A stretch of 64,000 nucleotides of DNA from Seongchinamella sediminis (GCF_003457605.1 NZ_QRAN01000002.1:62388-126387), one strand, 5' to 3'; shown: positions 16,497-25,836, counted from the stretch's first letter. Translations and numbers: made by a program. Notes: generated by a model not told the origin, from the sequence alone.

Positions 16497-17294
16497 CTAG
16501 AAGTGCAGGTTCAAGCCCAGCACCGGCCCCTGCTGGTCGCCGTCGAACACGTAACCCCCGGTGGAACTGCGGCCATTGTCATAGTCGGTATCGAGATACC
16601 GATAGCCGCCGAAGACCGACCCCCAGTCGTTGAAGCGGTAACTGAGGAACACTGCCCCGCTCACGGATGCATTGTCGCTGTCGCCATAGCCGTAATCACC
16701 GCGCAAGCGCCAGCTCCAGCTATCAGTGGCGTGGAAGGTGTAGCGCAGGCCGGCGACCCCCTGCCACCAATTGTCACCGCCGCTGATCCTGTCGGGAATC
16801 GGCAGGATGCCCGGGCCGCCACTGCGTGCAATCTTCACCTCCAGGTCCTGCTCGGCATAGCGCACCGCACCCAGCAGCTCCCAGCTGCAGTCACCGTGCT
16901 CGGCAAAGGCCCACAGTGCGCCCGCCTCCCACATGAGGTCTTCAAATTCCACCTCTGAGCGGATCTCGACAGGACCTATACTCACTCCGGTCGTCGGGTC
17001 CAGTTTGGCGTAATTGTACTCGGCGTAAAGTGTCAGCCTGTTTTTGCGCGCTTCAAAGTGAAACGCGAAGGCGGAATCCAGGTTGTCGAGTATGTCGTCC
17101 CTGAAATCCAGGTCCAGTGGCGCCTCCCGCCCGCCGACGGCGGCCGAGCCCTCGATATTCTTCGCCCACAGGTACAGCGGCGAGAGGGAAAACTCCCAGC
17201 CCTCCTCTTGGGCCAGGGCCTGCGCGGGCAAGCCCGCCAACAGCAGCGCTGTGCCGGCAAATGACAGCCTGCCAACAGTCCGTACGCTTTTCAT
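16497..17294 (-). CDS. Outer-membrane beta-barrel protein
   Basis: A 265-residue protein with a signal peptide ending ALAQ (residue about 29). The mature part reads as repeated amphipathic strands (WEFSLSPLYLWAKNIEG, NRLTLYAEYNYAKLDP, WSWRLRGDYGYGDS, AVFLSYRFNDWGSVFGGYRYLDTDY) and ends in LGLNLHF, a typical C-terminal barrel strand with a terminal phenylalanine. This pattern resembles the OmpW/porin-like family found widely in marine gammaproteobacteria. It converges on the TAXI-like lipoprotein gene. No substrate can be inferred. Confidence 0.7.
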   Translation of the reverse strand: MKSVRTVGRLSFAGTALLLAGLPAQALAQEEGWEFSLSPLYLWAKNIEGSAAVGGREAPLDLDFRDDILDNLDSAFAFHFEARKNRLTLYAEYNYAKLDPTTGVSIGPVEIRSEVEFEDLMWEAGALWAFAEHGDCSWELLGAVRYAEQDLEVKIARSGGPGILPIPDRISGGDNWWQGVAGLRYTFHATDSWSWRLRGDYGYGDSDNASVSGAVFLSYRFNDWGSVFGGYRYLDTDYDNGRSSTGGYVFDGDQQGPVLGLNLHF

Positions 17295-17383
17295 AGGCTA
17301 CTCCCGCATGCCGGTAAGCCAATTCTAGACCCATACATCGAGAAATGACCAGGGGGCGCGTGGAGTGAATCGTGTAACCAGCG

Positions 17384-17584
17384 TCAGGGCGAGGTCAGGT
17401 AAGCCAGCCACGCATTCATGCGAATGGCGACCTTGCTGATAACGTGCAGCGATTTGCCTTTGCCGGTGTAGACCGCCATGGTGCCTGCCGCGCCCTGCGG
17501 CAGCTCCCGGGCGACCTGCCGGTCATCCAGGCTGGCAATCACGCCCCAGCGATCGGGCAACAGGGTCTTCACCGCTATTGACCG
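17384..17584 (-). pseudogene. Remnant of an HlyD/EmrA-type membrane fusion protein C-terminus
   Basis: On the minus strand this stretch encodes about 65 residues (SIAVKTLLPDRWG...VISKVAIRMNAWLAYLTSP) that look like the very C-terminus of an HlyD-family secretion protein: a GAxGTMAVYT strand followed by IxKVxIRMxxW. No hairpin domain, barrel core or membrane segment is present, and the reading frame upstream is unrelated, running into the promoter and start of the divergent aldo/keto reductase. The best reading is a 3' relic of a deleted or displaced transporter gene. It is the only content of the 350-base gap 17295-17644. The family match is from memory of motifs. Confidence 0.45.
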
Positions 17585-17644
17585 GGGCAGTGTGGGCTGA
17601 AACACTGGCATCTTCGAAGCTGCCAACCACAATGGAGTGCGTTG

Positions 17645-18565
17645 ATGATTAGCCGCAGAGACCTGCTGGCCGCCGCGACCTCAGCGCTTGCCTTGGCGCC
17701 GCTGCTGGCCCGCGCCCTGCCCGCCGCTGGCCAGATTATCACCCGCCCCATCCCCGGCAGCGGCGAATTGCTGCCGGCTATCGGCATGGGCACCTCGCGC
17801 ACCTTTGATGCCGGCGCGGACGCCGCCACCATCGCCAGGCTGGCGGACGTCATGCAGCTGTTCTTTGCCGGCGGTGGCGCGGTGATTGATTCGTCGCCCA
17901 TGTACGGCGAGGCGGAATCCCGGGTCGGGGATGTGCTGCGCAACATGGACACTCGCCCGCCGCTGTTCGCCGCCACCAAGGTGTGGACCGAAGGCCGGGA
18001 GGCAGGTATTGCCCAGATGGCGCAATCCGCCCGGCGCATGAACGTGGACCGCTTCGACCTGATTGCAGTACACAACCTGGTGGACTGGAAAACCCAGCTG
18101 GCCACCCTCAAGGCCTGGAAAAGCGAGGGCAAGGTTCGCTACATAGGCATCACCACGTCCCACGGCCGCTACCACGAGGAGTTGCTGGACATCATGCGCC
18201 GGGAGCCCCTGGATTTCGTCCAGTTCAGCTACAACATCGGCAACCGGACCGCCGAACAGGCCCTGTTGCCGCTGGCCGCGGACCGCGGCATCGCCACCAT
18301 GATCAACCGCCCCTTCCAGCGCGGTTCGCTGTTCCAGCGCTCGGGAGGCGCGCCGCTGCCCGACGTGGGCCGCGAGCTGGGCTGCAGCAGCTGGGGCCAG
18401 TTTTACCTCAAGTTCATCCTCGGCCACCCGGCGGTGACCTGCCTGATTCCCGCCACCTCGAAGACCCACCACATGGCAGACAATATGGGCGCCAATACCG
18501 GCCCGGTACCGGACGCTGCCCAGCGGGCCGAGATGCTGCGGGCGTTCGACGCGCTGCCCGGCTGA
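17645..18565 (+). CDS. Tat-exported aldo/keto reductase
   Basis: A 306-residue protein. The N-terminus MISRRDLLAAATSALALAPLLA is a twin-arginine signal (SRRDLL), so the folded enzyme should be sent to the periplasm. The aldo/keto reductase tetrad is complete: Asp of VIDSSPMYG, Tyr of the same motif, Lys of ATKVW and His of IAVHNL. The rest is a TIM barrel with YIGITTSH and LIPATSKTHHM. It probably reduces carbonyl groups using NAD(P)H, though a periplasmic cofactor source is unclear. Its stop overlaps the start of the transporter gene by one base (ATGA), indicating one operon. ATG 17645 is preferred over the TTG at 17642. Confidence 0.85.
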   Translation: MISRRDLLAAATSALALAPLLARALPAAGQIITRPIPGSGELLPAIGMGTSRTFDAGADAATIARLADVMQLFFAGGGAVIDSSPMYGEAESRVGDVLRNMDTRPPLFAATKVWTEGREAGIAQMAQSARRMNVDRFDLIAVHNLVDWKTQLATLKAWKSEGKVRYIGITTSHGRYHEELLDIMRREPLDFVQFSYNIGNRTAEQALLPLAADRGIATMINRPFQRGSLFQRSGGAPLPDVGRELGCSSWGQFYLKFILGHPAVTCLIPATSKTHHMADNMGANTGPVPDAAQRAEMLRAFDALPG

Positions 18566-19884
18566 TGAATCGCGAGCACCCCAGCCTGCTGGAGCGCCTG
18601 CTGCGCCGCGCCTGCAATATCGAGCCCGAGGAAGTGAAGGCCACCCTGGCCTCCTTCTCGCTGGTGCTGGTGCTGATGGGCTCCTATTACATCCTGCGCC
18701 CGGTGCGCGACGCCATGGCCAGCGACTGGACCGACGCGGAAGTCAGCTGGCTGTGGACCTTCACCTTTTTCTTCAGCGCCATCGCGGTCTCGCTGTACGG
18801 CGCCGCCGTCGCCCGGATCAATGTGCGCCGGCTGGTACCCGGGGTCTACGGCTTCTTTGCCCTGAGTTTTGCCCTGTTCTACGCTGGCACCCAGATACTG
18901 CAGGACCGCACCCTGGTGGACAAGAGCTTTTACGTCTGGGTCAGCGTGTTCAGCCTGTTTCACATCTCGGTGTTCTGGAGCTTTATGGCCGATACCTTCA
19001 GCCAGTCCCAGTCCACCCGCCTGTTCGCCTTTATTGGCGCCGGCGCCAGCGTGGGCGCCATCGCCGGCCCCGCCCTGGCGACCCTGCTCGCCGGCCAGGG
19101 CAATACCGATGCCCTGCTGTTGCTTGCCGCGACCACCATCATCGCCACCCTGCCACTGGTGACCTGGGTGCAGCGACTGAAAATCAGCGACCTGGGCAAT
19201 ACCGCTGTGACGGCCGACAGGGACGACTTCGAGTTTATTGGCGGCAATCCCTTTGCCGGCTTTGTCGAATTTGTCAGCAATCCCTACCTGCTGGGCATCG
19301 GGCTGTTCATTTTTCTGTACACCTCCATCGGCTCCTTCGTCTACTTTGAGCTGAAAAACCTGATGGTGGATTACAGCCGCGCCGAACGGGCGCAGATCTG
19401 GGCCAGCGTCGACCTGGTGGTGAACACCCTGACCCTGGTGATCGCCATGTTTGCCACCGGGCGGATGGCCAGCCGCCTGGGATTGTCTTTTACCCTGGCC
19501 TCGGTACCGGTGGTGATTGGCCTGGGCATGCTGCTGCTGGTGGCGGCGCCGGCAGTGGCCACCGTGGTGGTGCTGCAAGTCGTGCGCCGGGCGGGCAACT
19601 ACGCGATTTCCCGGCCGGCCCGGGAAATGCTGTTCACCGCCGTTGACCGCGAGACCCGCTTCAAAGCCAAGCCGGTCATCGATATCGTGGTTTACCGTGG
19701 CGGCGACATGCTCAATGCCTGGGGCTTCACCGCCCTCACCCAGGGACTGGGCCTGGGCATCGCGGCCACCGCCGGGGTCGGCGCCGGCATCGCCTTCCTG
19801 TGGGCGGGCACCGGTATCGCCCTGGGGCGCGCTTTTCGCCGCAAGGGGGCCGCTGGCCAGGCACCGCCAACGGCGCCTGGCTGA
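18565..19884 (+). CDS. Npt1/Npt2-like major-facilitator-type transporter
   Basis: A 439-residue polytopic inner-membrane protein with about eleven or twelve hydrophobic segments (for example SFSLVLVLMGSYYIL, WLWTFTFFFSAIAVSLYGA, GFFALSFALFYAGTQIL). The pattern YYILRPVRDAMA and the conserved RPAREMLFTAVDRETRFKAKPVIDIVVYRGGDM are shared with the bacterial Npt1/Npt2 (ADP/ATP carrier-like) group, many members of which in free-living bacteria have no proven substrate. It overlaps the upstream aldo/keto reductase by one base and so is co-transcribed with it. A substrate for the reductase is an obvious guess but not supported. Confidence 0.7.
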   Translation: MNREHPSLLERLLRRACNIEPEEVKATLASFSLVLVLMGSYYILRPVRDAMASDWTDAEVSWLWTFTFFFSAIAVSLYGAAVARINVRRLVPGVYGFFALSFALFYAGTQILQDRTLVDKSFYVWVSVFSLFHISVFWSFMADTFSQSQSTRLFAFIGAGASVGAIAGPALATLLAGQGNTDALLLLAATTIIATLPLVTWVQRLKISDLGNTAVTADRDDFEFIGGNPFAGFVEFVSNPYLLGIGLFIFLYTSIGSFVYFELKNLMVDYSRAERAQIWASVDLVVNTLTLVIAMFATGRMASRLGLSFTLASVPVVIGLGMLLLVAAPAVATVVVLQVVRRAGNYAISRPAREMLFTAVDRETRFKAKPVIDIVVYRGGDMLNAWGFTALTQGLGLGIAATAGVGAGIAFLWAGTGIALGRAFRRKGAAGQAPPTAPG

Positions 19885-20036
19885 ACAGGCGGGGGACGCC
19901 CGGCCGCAGTCGCGCGCTACAAGTCCGAATTATTGAGCCAGCAGGCGCAGAAACCGGCCCCGCGCCCGGCAAAGCATTCCCAGCGCCCGCGGCGGGGCTA
20001 TACTGCACATCCACACGCTCGTAGTAAGGTGAGATC

Positions 20037-21125
20037 ATGGCAACTTCAGAAGAATACGGCCTCGGCCCCAATCAATTTCCCCGCGGCTGGTTTGTCGTCG
20101 CGGAAAGTTCAGAGCTGGACGCCGGGCCAATGGCGGTGCGCTTCTGGGGGCGCGACCTGGCCCTGTACCGGGGTGAATCCGGCAAGCCGGTGCTGCTGGA
20201 CGCCTACTGCGCCCACATGGGTACCCACCTGACCGCCAGCACCAGCGCGATGATCGTCAAGAACGGCGACCAGATCGAGGGCGACTCGATCCGCTGCCCC
20301 TATCACGGCTGGCGTTACAACGAACACGGCGACGTCGACGACATTCCCTATCACGACGGCCCCTGCCCCAAGTCGGCCTCTATCCGCTCCTACCCGGTAG
20401 TGGACAACATGGGCTGCGTCATGGCCTGGTTCGACCCCGATGGTCGCGAACCCGATTACGACGCCCCCTTCCTCAAGCAGTGGGACGACCCGCAGTGGGT
20501 GAACTGGAAGCTGGACCACCTGGGCGTACTGGACATCCACTCCCAGGAAATACTCGACAACATGGCGGACTGCCGCCACCTGGGCCCCACCCACGGCGCT
20601 CCCAGCGAGTACTTCGAGAACGAGATCAACAACGAGATTTACGTGCAGCGCCAGGGCGGCCCCATGCAGCTGTATGACACATACCTCTATACCACCACCT
20701 GGTACACCGGTCCCGGTATTCTGCTGTCCAAGCAGGTGTGGGCCGACACCGTGGTCTTTGAGCTGATCGCCAATACCCCGGTGGACGATGGCAGGACCCA
20801 GTGCTGGCACGGCTGCCTGTACCGCGGCGCCGCCAATCCCGCCAGCGCCGAAGATACCGAAGCGGCGGAGCAGATCCAGGCCGGCGCGCTGGAAGCCTTT
20901 GGCGCCGACTTCAACGTCTGGGCCCACAAGCGCCCGGCGCTGAAGATCATGCAGATGAAGACCGACGGCCCCTTCCGGACCGGGCGCAAGTGGTACTCGC
21001 AGTTTTTCGCCACCCCGGAAGACGCGGCGAAGATCCGCGACGAGGTCAACGGCACCCACCCCACCCTGGGCATGATCAGCCCCGCCGAGGCCAAGCACAG
21101 CATTGATGACGGGCTGCCCTTCTAG
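20037..21125 (+). CDS. Rieske non-heme iron oxygenase, alpha-subunit type
   Basis: A 362-residue oxygenase, preceded by an AAGGTGA site. The Rieske cluster ligands are Cys58-x-His60 and Cys87-x-x-His90 (CPYHGW). The gap between the two halves is 26 residues rather than the usual 15-17, because of an extra segment around residues 68-78. The mononuclear iron motif is Asn...Asp178-x2-His181-x4-His186 (ADCRHLGPTH). Such enzymes hydroxylate aromatic or steroid-like substrates using an electron-transfer partner. Overall it is closest to KshA-type single-component-alpha oxygenases (about 360-390 residues). No reductase or ferredoxin is adjacent, although an fpr gene lies elsewhere in the window. Confidence 0.85.
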   Translation: MATSEEYGLGPNQFPRGWFVVAESSELDAGPMAVRFWGRDLALYRGESGKPVLLDAYCAHMGTHLTASTSAMIVKNGDQIEGDSIRCPYHGWRYNEHGDVDDIPYHDGPCPKSASIRSYPVVDNMGCVMAWFDPDGREPDYDAPFLKQWDDPQWVNWKLDHLGVLDIHSQEILDNMADCRHLGPTHGAPSEYFENEINNEIYVQRQGGPMQLYDTYLYTTTWYTGPGILLSKQVWADTVVFELIANTPVDDGRTQCWHGCLYRGAANPASAEDTEAAEQIQAGALEAFGADFNVWAHKRPALKIMQMKTDGPFRTGRKWYSQFFATPEDAAKIRDEVNGTHPTLGMISPAEAKHSIDDGLPF

Positions 21126-21135
21126 GCTCCCCTAA

Positions 21136-21249
21136 CGGGCCTGAACTCAGGCCCGCGAAAACTGTCTATTACTCTGGCTGCCGCCGGCCCGGAATTCCGG
21201 GCCGGCGCATTGCTGTTGCCAAAAAATCTCCCCGGGGCCGGCCCCGGGG
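21136..21249. repeat. Cluster of three perfect palindromes between the oxygenase and M48 genes
   Basis: The region holds three inverted repeats: CGGGCCTG/CAGGCCCG at 21136-21155; a 26-base perfect palindrome at 21182-21207 centred on GGAATTCC; and a 20-base perfect palindrome of only G and C at 21230-21249. None is followed by a T-run on the plus strand. They may act as terminators or boundary elements for the transcripts on either side. Confidence 0.6.
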
Positions 21250-21287
21250 GCTACACTACCTGTTCCGGCCAATTGACCCTCAAAACC

Positions 21288-22100
21288 ATGAAAAAACTGC
21301 TGTTACCCCTGCTCACCCTGACCCTGCTGACCGCCTGCGCCACCAGCCCCACCGGGCGTTCGCAGCTGATGCTGGTTTCCCCGGAATCCGCGATCGTGGA
21401 GTCGAAAAAGGCCTACCTCAGCACGGTCAGCGAACTGGACAGGGAAAACAAGCTGGTGGACGACCCGCTGCTGGTGGACAAGGTGGCGACCATTACCGGC
21501 CGGCTGGTGACGGTGGCCAGGCAAAAGTACCCCCAATCGGCCAACTGGGAGTGGAGCGTGGCCATTATCGACGACCCGGAAACGGTCAACGCCTGGTGCA
21601 TGGCCGGGGGCCGCATGGCGGTTTACACCGGCCTGTTCGACAAACTCAAGCTCACCGATGACGAATTCGCCCAGATCATGGGCCACGAGATTTCCCACGC
21701 CCTGGCCAACCACACCGCCGAGCGCATGTCCCGGGCCATGGCCACCTCACTGGGCGTGGTAGCGGTGGGGGTCGCCGCGGATAATTCCGGCGTCGCCATG
21801 ATGGGAGCGGCGGCCGCCGCCAAGTTCGCCCTGGAACTGCCCAACAGCCGCACCGCCGAACTGGAGGCCGACAACCTGGGCATGCGCCTGGCCACTCAGG
21901 CGGGTTATGAACCGGATGCCGCGGTCACCCTGTGGCAGAAGATGGCAAAGTCCGGAGGCGCCGCACCGCCCGAGTTCCTGAGCACCCACCCGGCACCGGG
22001 AAACCGGGAGGCACGGCTGGCGGAAATGATCCCGGAGATGCGCGGGCTCAACCCGGATGGGCGCCTGGCGCCGGTCTCGGCGGTGGACATCGTTCGTTGA
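21288..22100 (+). CDS. M48-family metallopeptidase lipoprotein (LoiP/YggG-like)
   Basis: A 270-residue protein. A lipoprotein signal peptide ends at LLTAC (Cys17). The zinc-binding motif is His133-Glu-x-x-His137 (GHEISHALANHTAER), and the third ligand is the glutamate of TAELEADNLGMRLATQAGY. This is the arrangement of the M48B outer-membrane/periplasmic peptidases LoiP/BepA, which act in outer-membrane quality control. The length fits LoiP (no TPR domain). The start at 21288 is chosen because it gives the lipoprotein signal; the upstream extension lies in the palindrome cluster. Confidence 0.88.
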   Translation: MKKLLLPLLTLTLLTACATSPTGRSQLMLVSPESAIVESKKAYLSTVSELDRENKLVDDPLLVDKVATITGRLVTVARQKYPQSANWEWSVAIIDDPETVNAWCMAGGRMAVYTGLFDKLKLTDDEFAQIMGHEISHALANHTAERMSRAMATSLGVVAVGVAADNSGVAMMGAAAAAKFALELPNSRTAELEADNLGMRLATQAGYEPDAAVTLWQKMAKSGGAAPPEFLSTHPAPGNREARLAEMIPEMRGLNPDGRLAPVSAVDIVR

Positions 22101-22191
22101 GGCCGCGACTAACCCTTTAGAGTAGTCGCATTGGCCCCGGGATTGGGACAAACTGCGCCCGATTGACATCCACCCATTCTGGAGGCTAACA

Positions 22192-23310
22192 ATGCTCGTC
22201 GGTGTACCCAAAGAAATAAAAACCCTGGAATTCCGCGTCGGCCTGACCACCGGGTCAGTCGAGGAGCTGGTGCATCACGGCCACCAGGTCATCGTCGAGA
22301 CCAACGCCGGCGAAGGCGTTGGTCTGAGCGACGATATGTACCAGGCCGCGGGCGCTGAAATCGTCGCCAGCGCCGCGGAAATATTCGACCGCGCCGACAT
22401 GGTGGTGAAGGTCAAGGAGCCCCAGCCCGACGAGTGCCGCATGCTGCGCGAGGGCCAGGTCCTGTTCACCTACCTGCACCTCGCTCCCGATCCCGAGCAG
22501 ACCCGACTGCTGAAAGAGTCTGGCTGCGTTGCCATCGCCTACGAAACCGTTACCGACCGCAGGGGGCACCTGCCGCTGCTGTCACCGATGAGCGAGGTCG
22601 CCGGCCGCATGTCCATCCAGGCCGGCGCCCACGCCCTGGAAAAACACAAGGGCGGCTCGGGCATGTTGCTCGGCGGCGTACCCGGCGTGGAGGCGGCCCG
22701 GGTGGTCGTGATCGGCGGCGGGGTGGTCGGCACCAACGCCATCCGCATGGCCATGGGCATGGAGGCCCACGTCACCGTGCTGGACCAGTCACTGGACCGG
22801 CTCAAGGAACTGGACTTCCAGTTCGGCTGCATGCTCAACACTATCTATTCCACCCGGGAGTCCCTGTGGAAACACGTGACCGGTGCCGACCTGGTGATCG
22901 GCGCGGTGCTGGTACCCGGTGCCGCGGCGCCCAAGCTGGTCAGCCGGGAAATGCTGCGCCAGATGCGTCCCGGCTCGGTGGTGGTGGATGTTGCCATCGA
23001 CCAGGGTGGCTGCTTCGAAACCAGCCGCCCCACCACCCACCAGGACCCGACTTACCTGGAGGAAGGCGTGGTGCACTACTGCGTGGCCAACATGCCCGGC
23101 GGCGTCGCCCGCACCTCCACCTTCGCCCTCAACAATGCCACCCTGCCCTTCACCCTGGCGCTGGCGGACAAGGGCTACCGGCAGGCGCTGGCCGACGATG
23201 AGCACCTGCGCCATGGCCTCAACGTGCACCATGGCGATATTACCTACAAGGCGGTAGCTGACGTGCTCGGCTATGACTACGTGCCCGCGGAGCAGGTGCT
23301 GGGGATTTAA
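22192..23310 (+). CDS. ald: Alanine dehydrogenase
   Basis: A 372-residue enzyme that reversibly deaminates L-alanine to pyruvate and ammonia with NAD. The N-terminus [19 protein letters not shown] contains the substrate-binding Arg15, VKVKEPQ carries the lysine, and YLHLAPD the catalytic histidine. The Rossmann motif [20 protein letters not shown] and [19 protein letters not shown], with the catalytic aspartate, are both present. Length and motifs are those of AlaDH rather than the transhydrogenase alpha subunit. The ribosome site is GGAGG, immediately upstream. It is a single gene, convergent with the glutarate operon. Confidence 0.95.
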   Translation: MLVGVPKEIKTLEFRVGLTTGSVEELVHHGHQVIVETNAGEGVGLSDDMYQAAGAEIVASAAEIFDRADMVVKVKEPQPDECRMLREGQVLFTYLHLAPDPEQTRLLKESGCVAIAYETVTDRRGHLPLLSPMSEVAGRMSIQAGAHALEKHKGGSGMLLGGVPGVEAARVVVIGGGVVGTNAIRMAMGMEAHVTVLDQSLDRLKELDFQFGCMLNTIYSTRESLWKHVTGADLVIGAVLVPGAAAPKLVSREMLRQMRPGSVVVDVAIDQGGCFETSRPTTHQDPTYLEEGVVHYCVANMPGGVARTSTFALNNATLPFTLALADKGYRQALADDEHLRHGLNVHHGDITYKAVADVLGYDYVPAEQVLGI

Positions 23311-23350
23311 TTCCGTCCCGGGCCCGGCAGCCAGCCAGGCCGCCGAGAGG

Positions 23351-24502
23351 CTACTCGCTGTGCTCCCCCAGCAAGGGCGGAGCGCTGCGATATTCCACCG
23401 GCGTGCGCGACAGCTTGATCGGGTTGCCCACCAGTTGCAGCCCGGGATTGAGCGGGTGAGGCACGGTGACCTGCATCTTCCGGGCCTGGATCTGCGGCTC
23501 GGCGAACACCTCGGCGACGCTATTGATCGGCCCGGCAGGCACGCCGGCCGCCTCCAGTAGGGCGATCCACTCGTCCTTGTCCCGTTCCAGCATTTTCGCC
23601 TGCAGTAGCGGCACCAGGGCATCGCGGTTTTTTACCCGTTCACGATTGCTGACAAAGCGGGTATCAGCGGCCAGCTCCGGTGCCCCTATCACCTCGCAGT
23701 AGCGGCGGAACTGGCCATCGTTACCCACCGCCACAATCAGGTGGCCATCGCGGGCGACAAAACTCTGGTAAGGCACAATATTCGGGTGGGCGTTGCCCAG
23801 ACGGGTGGGATTGAGTCCGCCCACCAGGAAGTTGGTGGCCTGGTTGGCCAGGGTAGCCGCGGTCACATCCAGCAGGGCCAGGTCCACCTGCTGGCCGAGG
23901 CCGGATCGCTCGCGCTCGGCCAGCGCGGCCTGGATGCCGATGACCGCGTACAGGCCGGTCATGATGTCGGTCAGGGCCACGCCCACTTTCTGCGGGCCGG
24001 CCCCCGGCTCACCGTCCGGCGCGCCGGTAACGCTCATCAGGCCGCCCATGGCCTGCACCAGGAAGTCGTAACCCGGGCGGCTGGCCAGCGGCCCGTTCTG
24101 GCCGAAGCCGGTAATAGAGCAGTAGACCAGGCGCGGGTTGATCGCCGCCAGGCTGGCGTAATCCAGGCCGTACCTGGCGGCGCCGCCCACCTTGAAGTTC
24201 TCGATCAGCACATCACAGTCGGCGGCCAGCTCCCGCAGCCGGGCCTGGCCCCGGGCCGTTTTCATATCCACGCAGACGGAGCGCTTGTTGCGGTTGGCGC
24301 ACATGAAGTAGGCCGATTCATCCGTGTCCCGGCCCCGGGCGTCGGTCATGTAGGGAGGGCCCCAGTGACGGGTATCGTCCCCGCCCTCGGGGTTCTCGAT
24401 CTTGATCACCTCGGCCCCCAGGTCGCCCAGTATCTGGCTGGCCCAGGGCCCGGCGAGAATCCGCGACAGGTCCAGCACCCTGATGTGCGACAGGGCGCCC
24501 AT
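23351..24502 (-). CDS. CaiB/BaiF (family III) CoA-transferase, probably for glutarate
   Basis: A 383-residue family III CoA-transferase. The N-terminus IRVLDLSRILAGPWASQILGDLGAEVIKIENP is the family signature, and the catalytic aspartate lies in RPGYDFLVQAMGG. Family members move CoA between carboxylic acids through an aspartyl-CoA intermediate. Its ATG overlaps the stop of the upstream glutaryl-CoA dehydrogenase gene (ATGA), and a LysR gene is divergent, giving the gcdHG/gcdR arrangement of pseudomonads. Activation of glutarate to glutaryl-CoA is therefore the best-supported role; succinyl-CoA as donor is an inference from relatives. Confidence 0.85.
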   Translation of the reverse strand: MGALSHIRVLDLSRILAGPWASQILGDLGAEVIKIENPEGGDDTRHWGPPYMTDARGRDTDESAYFMCANRNKRSVCVDMKTARGQARLRELAADCDVLIENFKVGGAARYGLDYASLAAINPRLVYCSITGFGQNGPLASRPGYDFLVQAMGGLMSVTGAPDGEPGAGPQKVGVALTDIMTGLYAVIGIQAALAERERSGLGQQVDLALLDVTAATLANQATNFLVGGLNPTRLGNAHPNIVPYQSFVARDGHLIVAVGNDGQFRRYCEVIGAPELAADTRFVSNRERVKNRDALVPLLQAKMLERDKDEWIALLEAAGVPAGPINSVAEVFAEPQIQARKMQVTVPHPLNPGLQLVGNPIKLSRTPVEYRSAPPLLGEHSE

Positions 24503-25683
24503 CAGAACGCGGGAATGTCAGTCTGGGTGCGGCCCAGGATCAGGGCGTGCACGTCGTGGGTACCCTCGTAGGTGTTGACCACCTCCAGGTTCACCATGTG
24601 GCGCATGATCGGATACTCGTCCGAGATACCGTTGCCGCCCAGCATATCGCGGGCGCTGCGGGCGATGTCCAGGGCCTTGCCGCAGGAGTTGCGCTTGATC
24701 AGGGAAATCAGTTCCGGCGCAATCTGCCCGGCATCCATCAGCTGACCGGCGCGCAGGCAGCCCTGCAGGGCCAGGGCGATTTCTGTTTGCATATCGGCGA
24801 GCTTGAGCTGCACCAGCTGCTTGGCGGCCAGCGGCACGCCGAACTGTTTGCGCTCCAGGGTGTAATCGCGAGCCGCATGCCAGCAGGTTTCCGCCGCCCC
24901 CATGGCGCCCCAGGCAATGCCGTAGCGGGCATTGTTGAGGCAGCCGAAGGGCCCCTTCAGGCCCTCCACATTGGTCAGCAGGTTGTCCTCGGGCACGAAT
25001 ACCTCATCCATCACGATCTCGCCGGTGACTGACGCTCGCAACGCCAGCTTGCCCTCAATTTTGGGAGCGGACAGCCCGGCCATGCCCTTCTCCAGGATAA
25101 AGCCGCGGATCTTGCCGTCGTCGGTCTTGGCCCACACCACGAACACGTCGGCGAAGGGGCTGTTGGTAATCCACATCTTGGCGCCGCTCAGGCGATAGCC
25201 GCCGTCCACCGCGCGGGCGCGGGTCACCATGCTGCCCGGATCGGAGCCGTGGTCCGGTTCGGTCAGCCCAAAACAGCCAATCCACTCGCCGGTGGCCAGT
25301 CTGGGCAGGTACTTCTCGCGCTGGCTCTCGGTGCCATAGGCGTAAATCGGGTACATCACCAGCGAGGACTGCACGCTCATCATCGAACGGTAGCCGGAGT
25401 CGACCCGCTCCACCTCGCGAGCGGCGAGGCCGTAGGAGATATAGTCGACACCGGAACAGCCGTAGCCGTCTATGGTGGAGCCCAGCAGGCCCATTTCACC
25501 CATTTCGCGGAAGATATTCTGGTCGGTCTGCTCGGCGCGGAACGCTTCCCGCACTCTCGGCAGCAGCTTGTCCTGGGCATACTGGCGGGCGCTCTGCTGC
25601 ACCATGCGCTGCTCATCGGTGAGTTGCTGGTCCAGCAGGAAGGGGTCCTGCCAGTTGAGTTTCTGCCATTTTTTGCCGGCCAT
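24502..25683 (-). CDS. gcdH: Glutaryl-CoA dehydrogenase
   Basis: A 393-residue acyl-CoA dehydrogenase of the glutaryl-CoA type, which oxidises and decarboxylates glutaryl-CoA to crotonyl-CoA at the end of lysine/tryptophan breakdown. Diagnostic stretches are [59 protein letters not shown] and, with the catalytic glutamate, [16 protein letters not shown]. Start ATG 25683 ([14 protein letters not shown]) matches the family N-terminus; a GTG/ATG farther upstream would add 18 unlikely residues. It is translationally coupled to the CoA-transferase gene. Confidence 0.93.
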   Translation of the reverse strand: MAGKKWQKLNWQDPFLLDQQLTDEQRMVQQSARQYAQDKLLPRVREAFRAEQTDQNIFREMGEMGLLGSTIDGYGCSGVDYISYGLAAREVERVDSGYRSMMSVQSSLVMYPIYAYGTESQREKYLPRLATGEWIGCFGLTEPDHGSDPGSMVTRARAVDGGYRLSGAKMWITNSPFADVFVVWAKTDDGKIRGFILEKGMAGLSAPKIEGKLALRASVTGEIVMDEVFVPEDNLLTNVEGLKGPFGCLNNARYGIAWGAMGAAETCWHAARDYTLERKQFGVPLAAKQLVQLKLADMQTEIALALQGCLRAGQLMDAGQIAPELISLIKRNSCGKALDIARSARDMLGGNGISDEYPIMRHMVNLEVVNTYEGTHDVHALILGRTQTDIPAF

Positions 25684-25738
25684 GGGCTGCTGCTCCGCAC
25701 TGGGGTAAAGCGGGGAACATAGCAGACCCTCATTCATT

Positions 25739-25758
25739 TATAAAATATATGTTTTATA
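25739..25758. promoter_or_regulatory. AT-rich palindrome, probable LysR operator of the glutarate module
   Basis: TATAAAA and TTTTATA flank six bases, a 20-base inverted repeat in an otherwise GC-rich genome, followed by more AT-rich sequence to about 25790. It lies 56 bases upstream of the gcdH start in the 310-base gap (25684-25993) between gcdH and its divergent LysR gene. The rest of that gap holds a copy of the dispersed repeat (25837-25908) and no gene. Binding by the LysR protein is an inference. Confidence 0.5.
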
Positions 25759-25836
25759 TGTTTTACATATACCTATTTTATAAGCTATCGTGTATCCCCA
25801 GGTGCGCACTGATGGACTTGCCAGGGCGCTGAGCCA

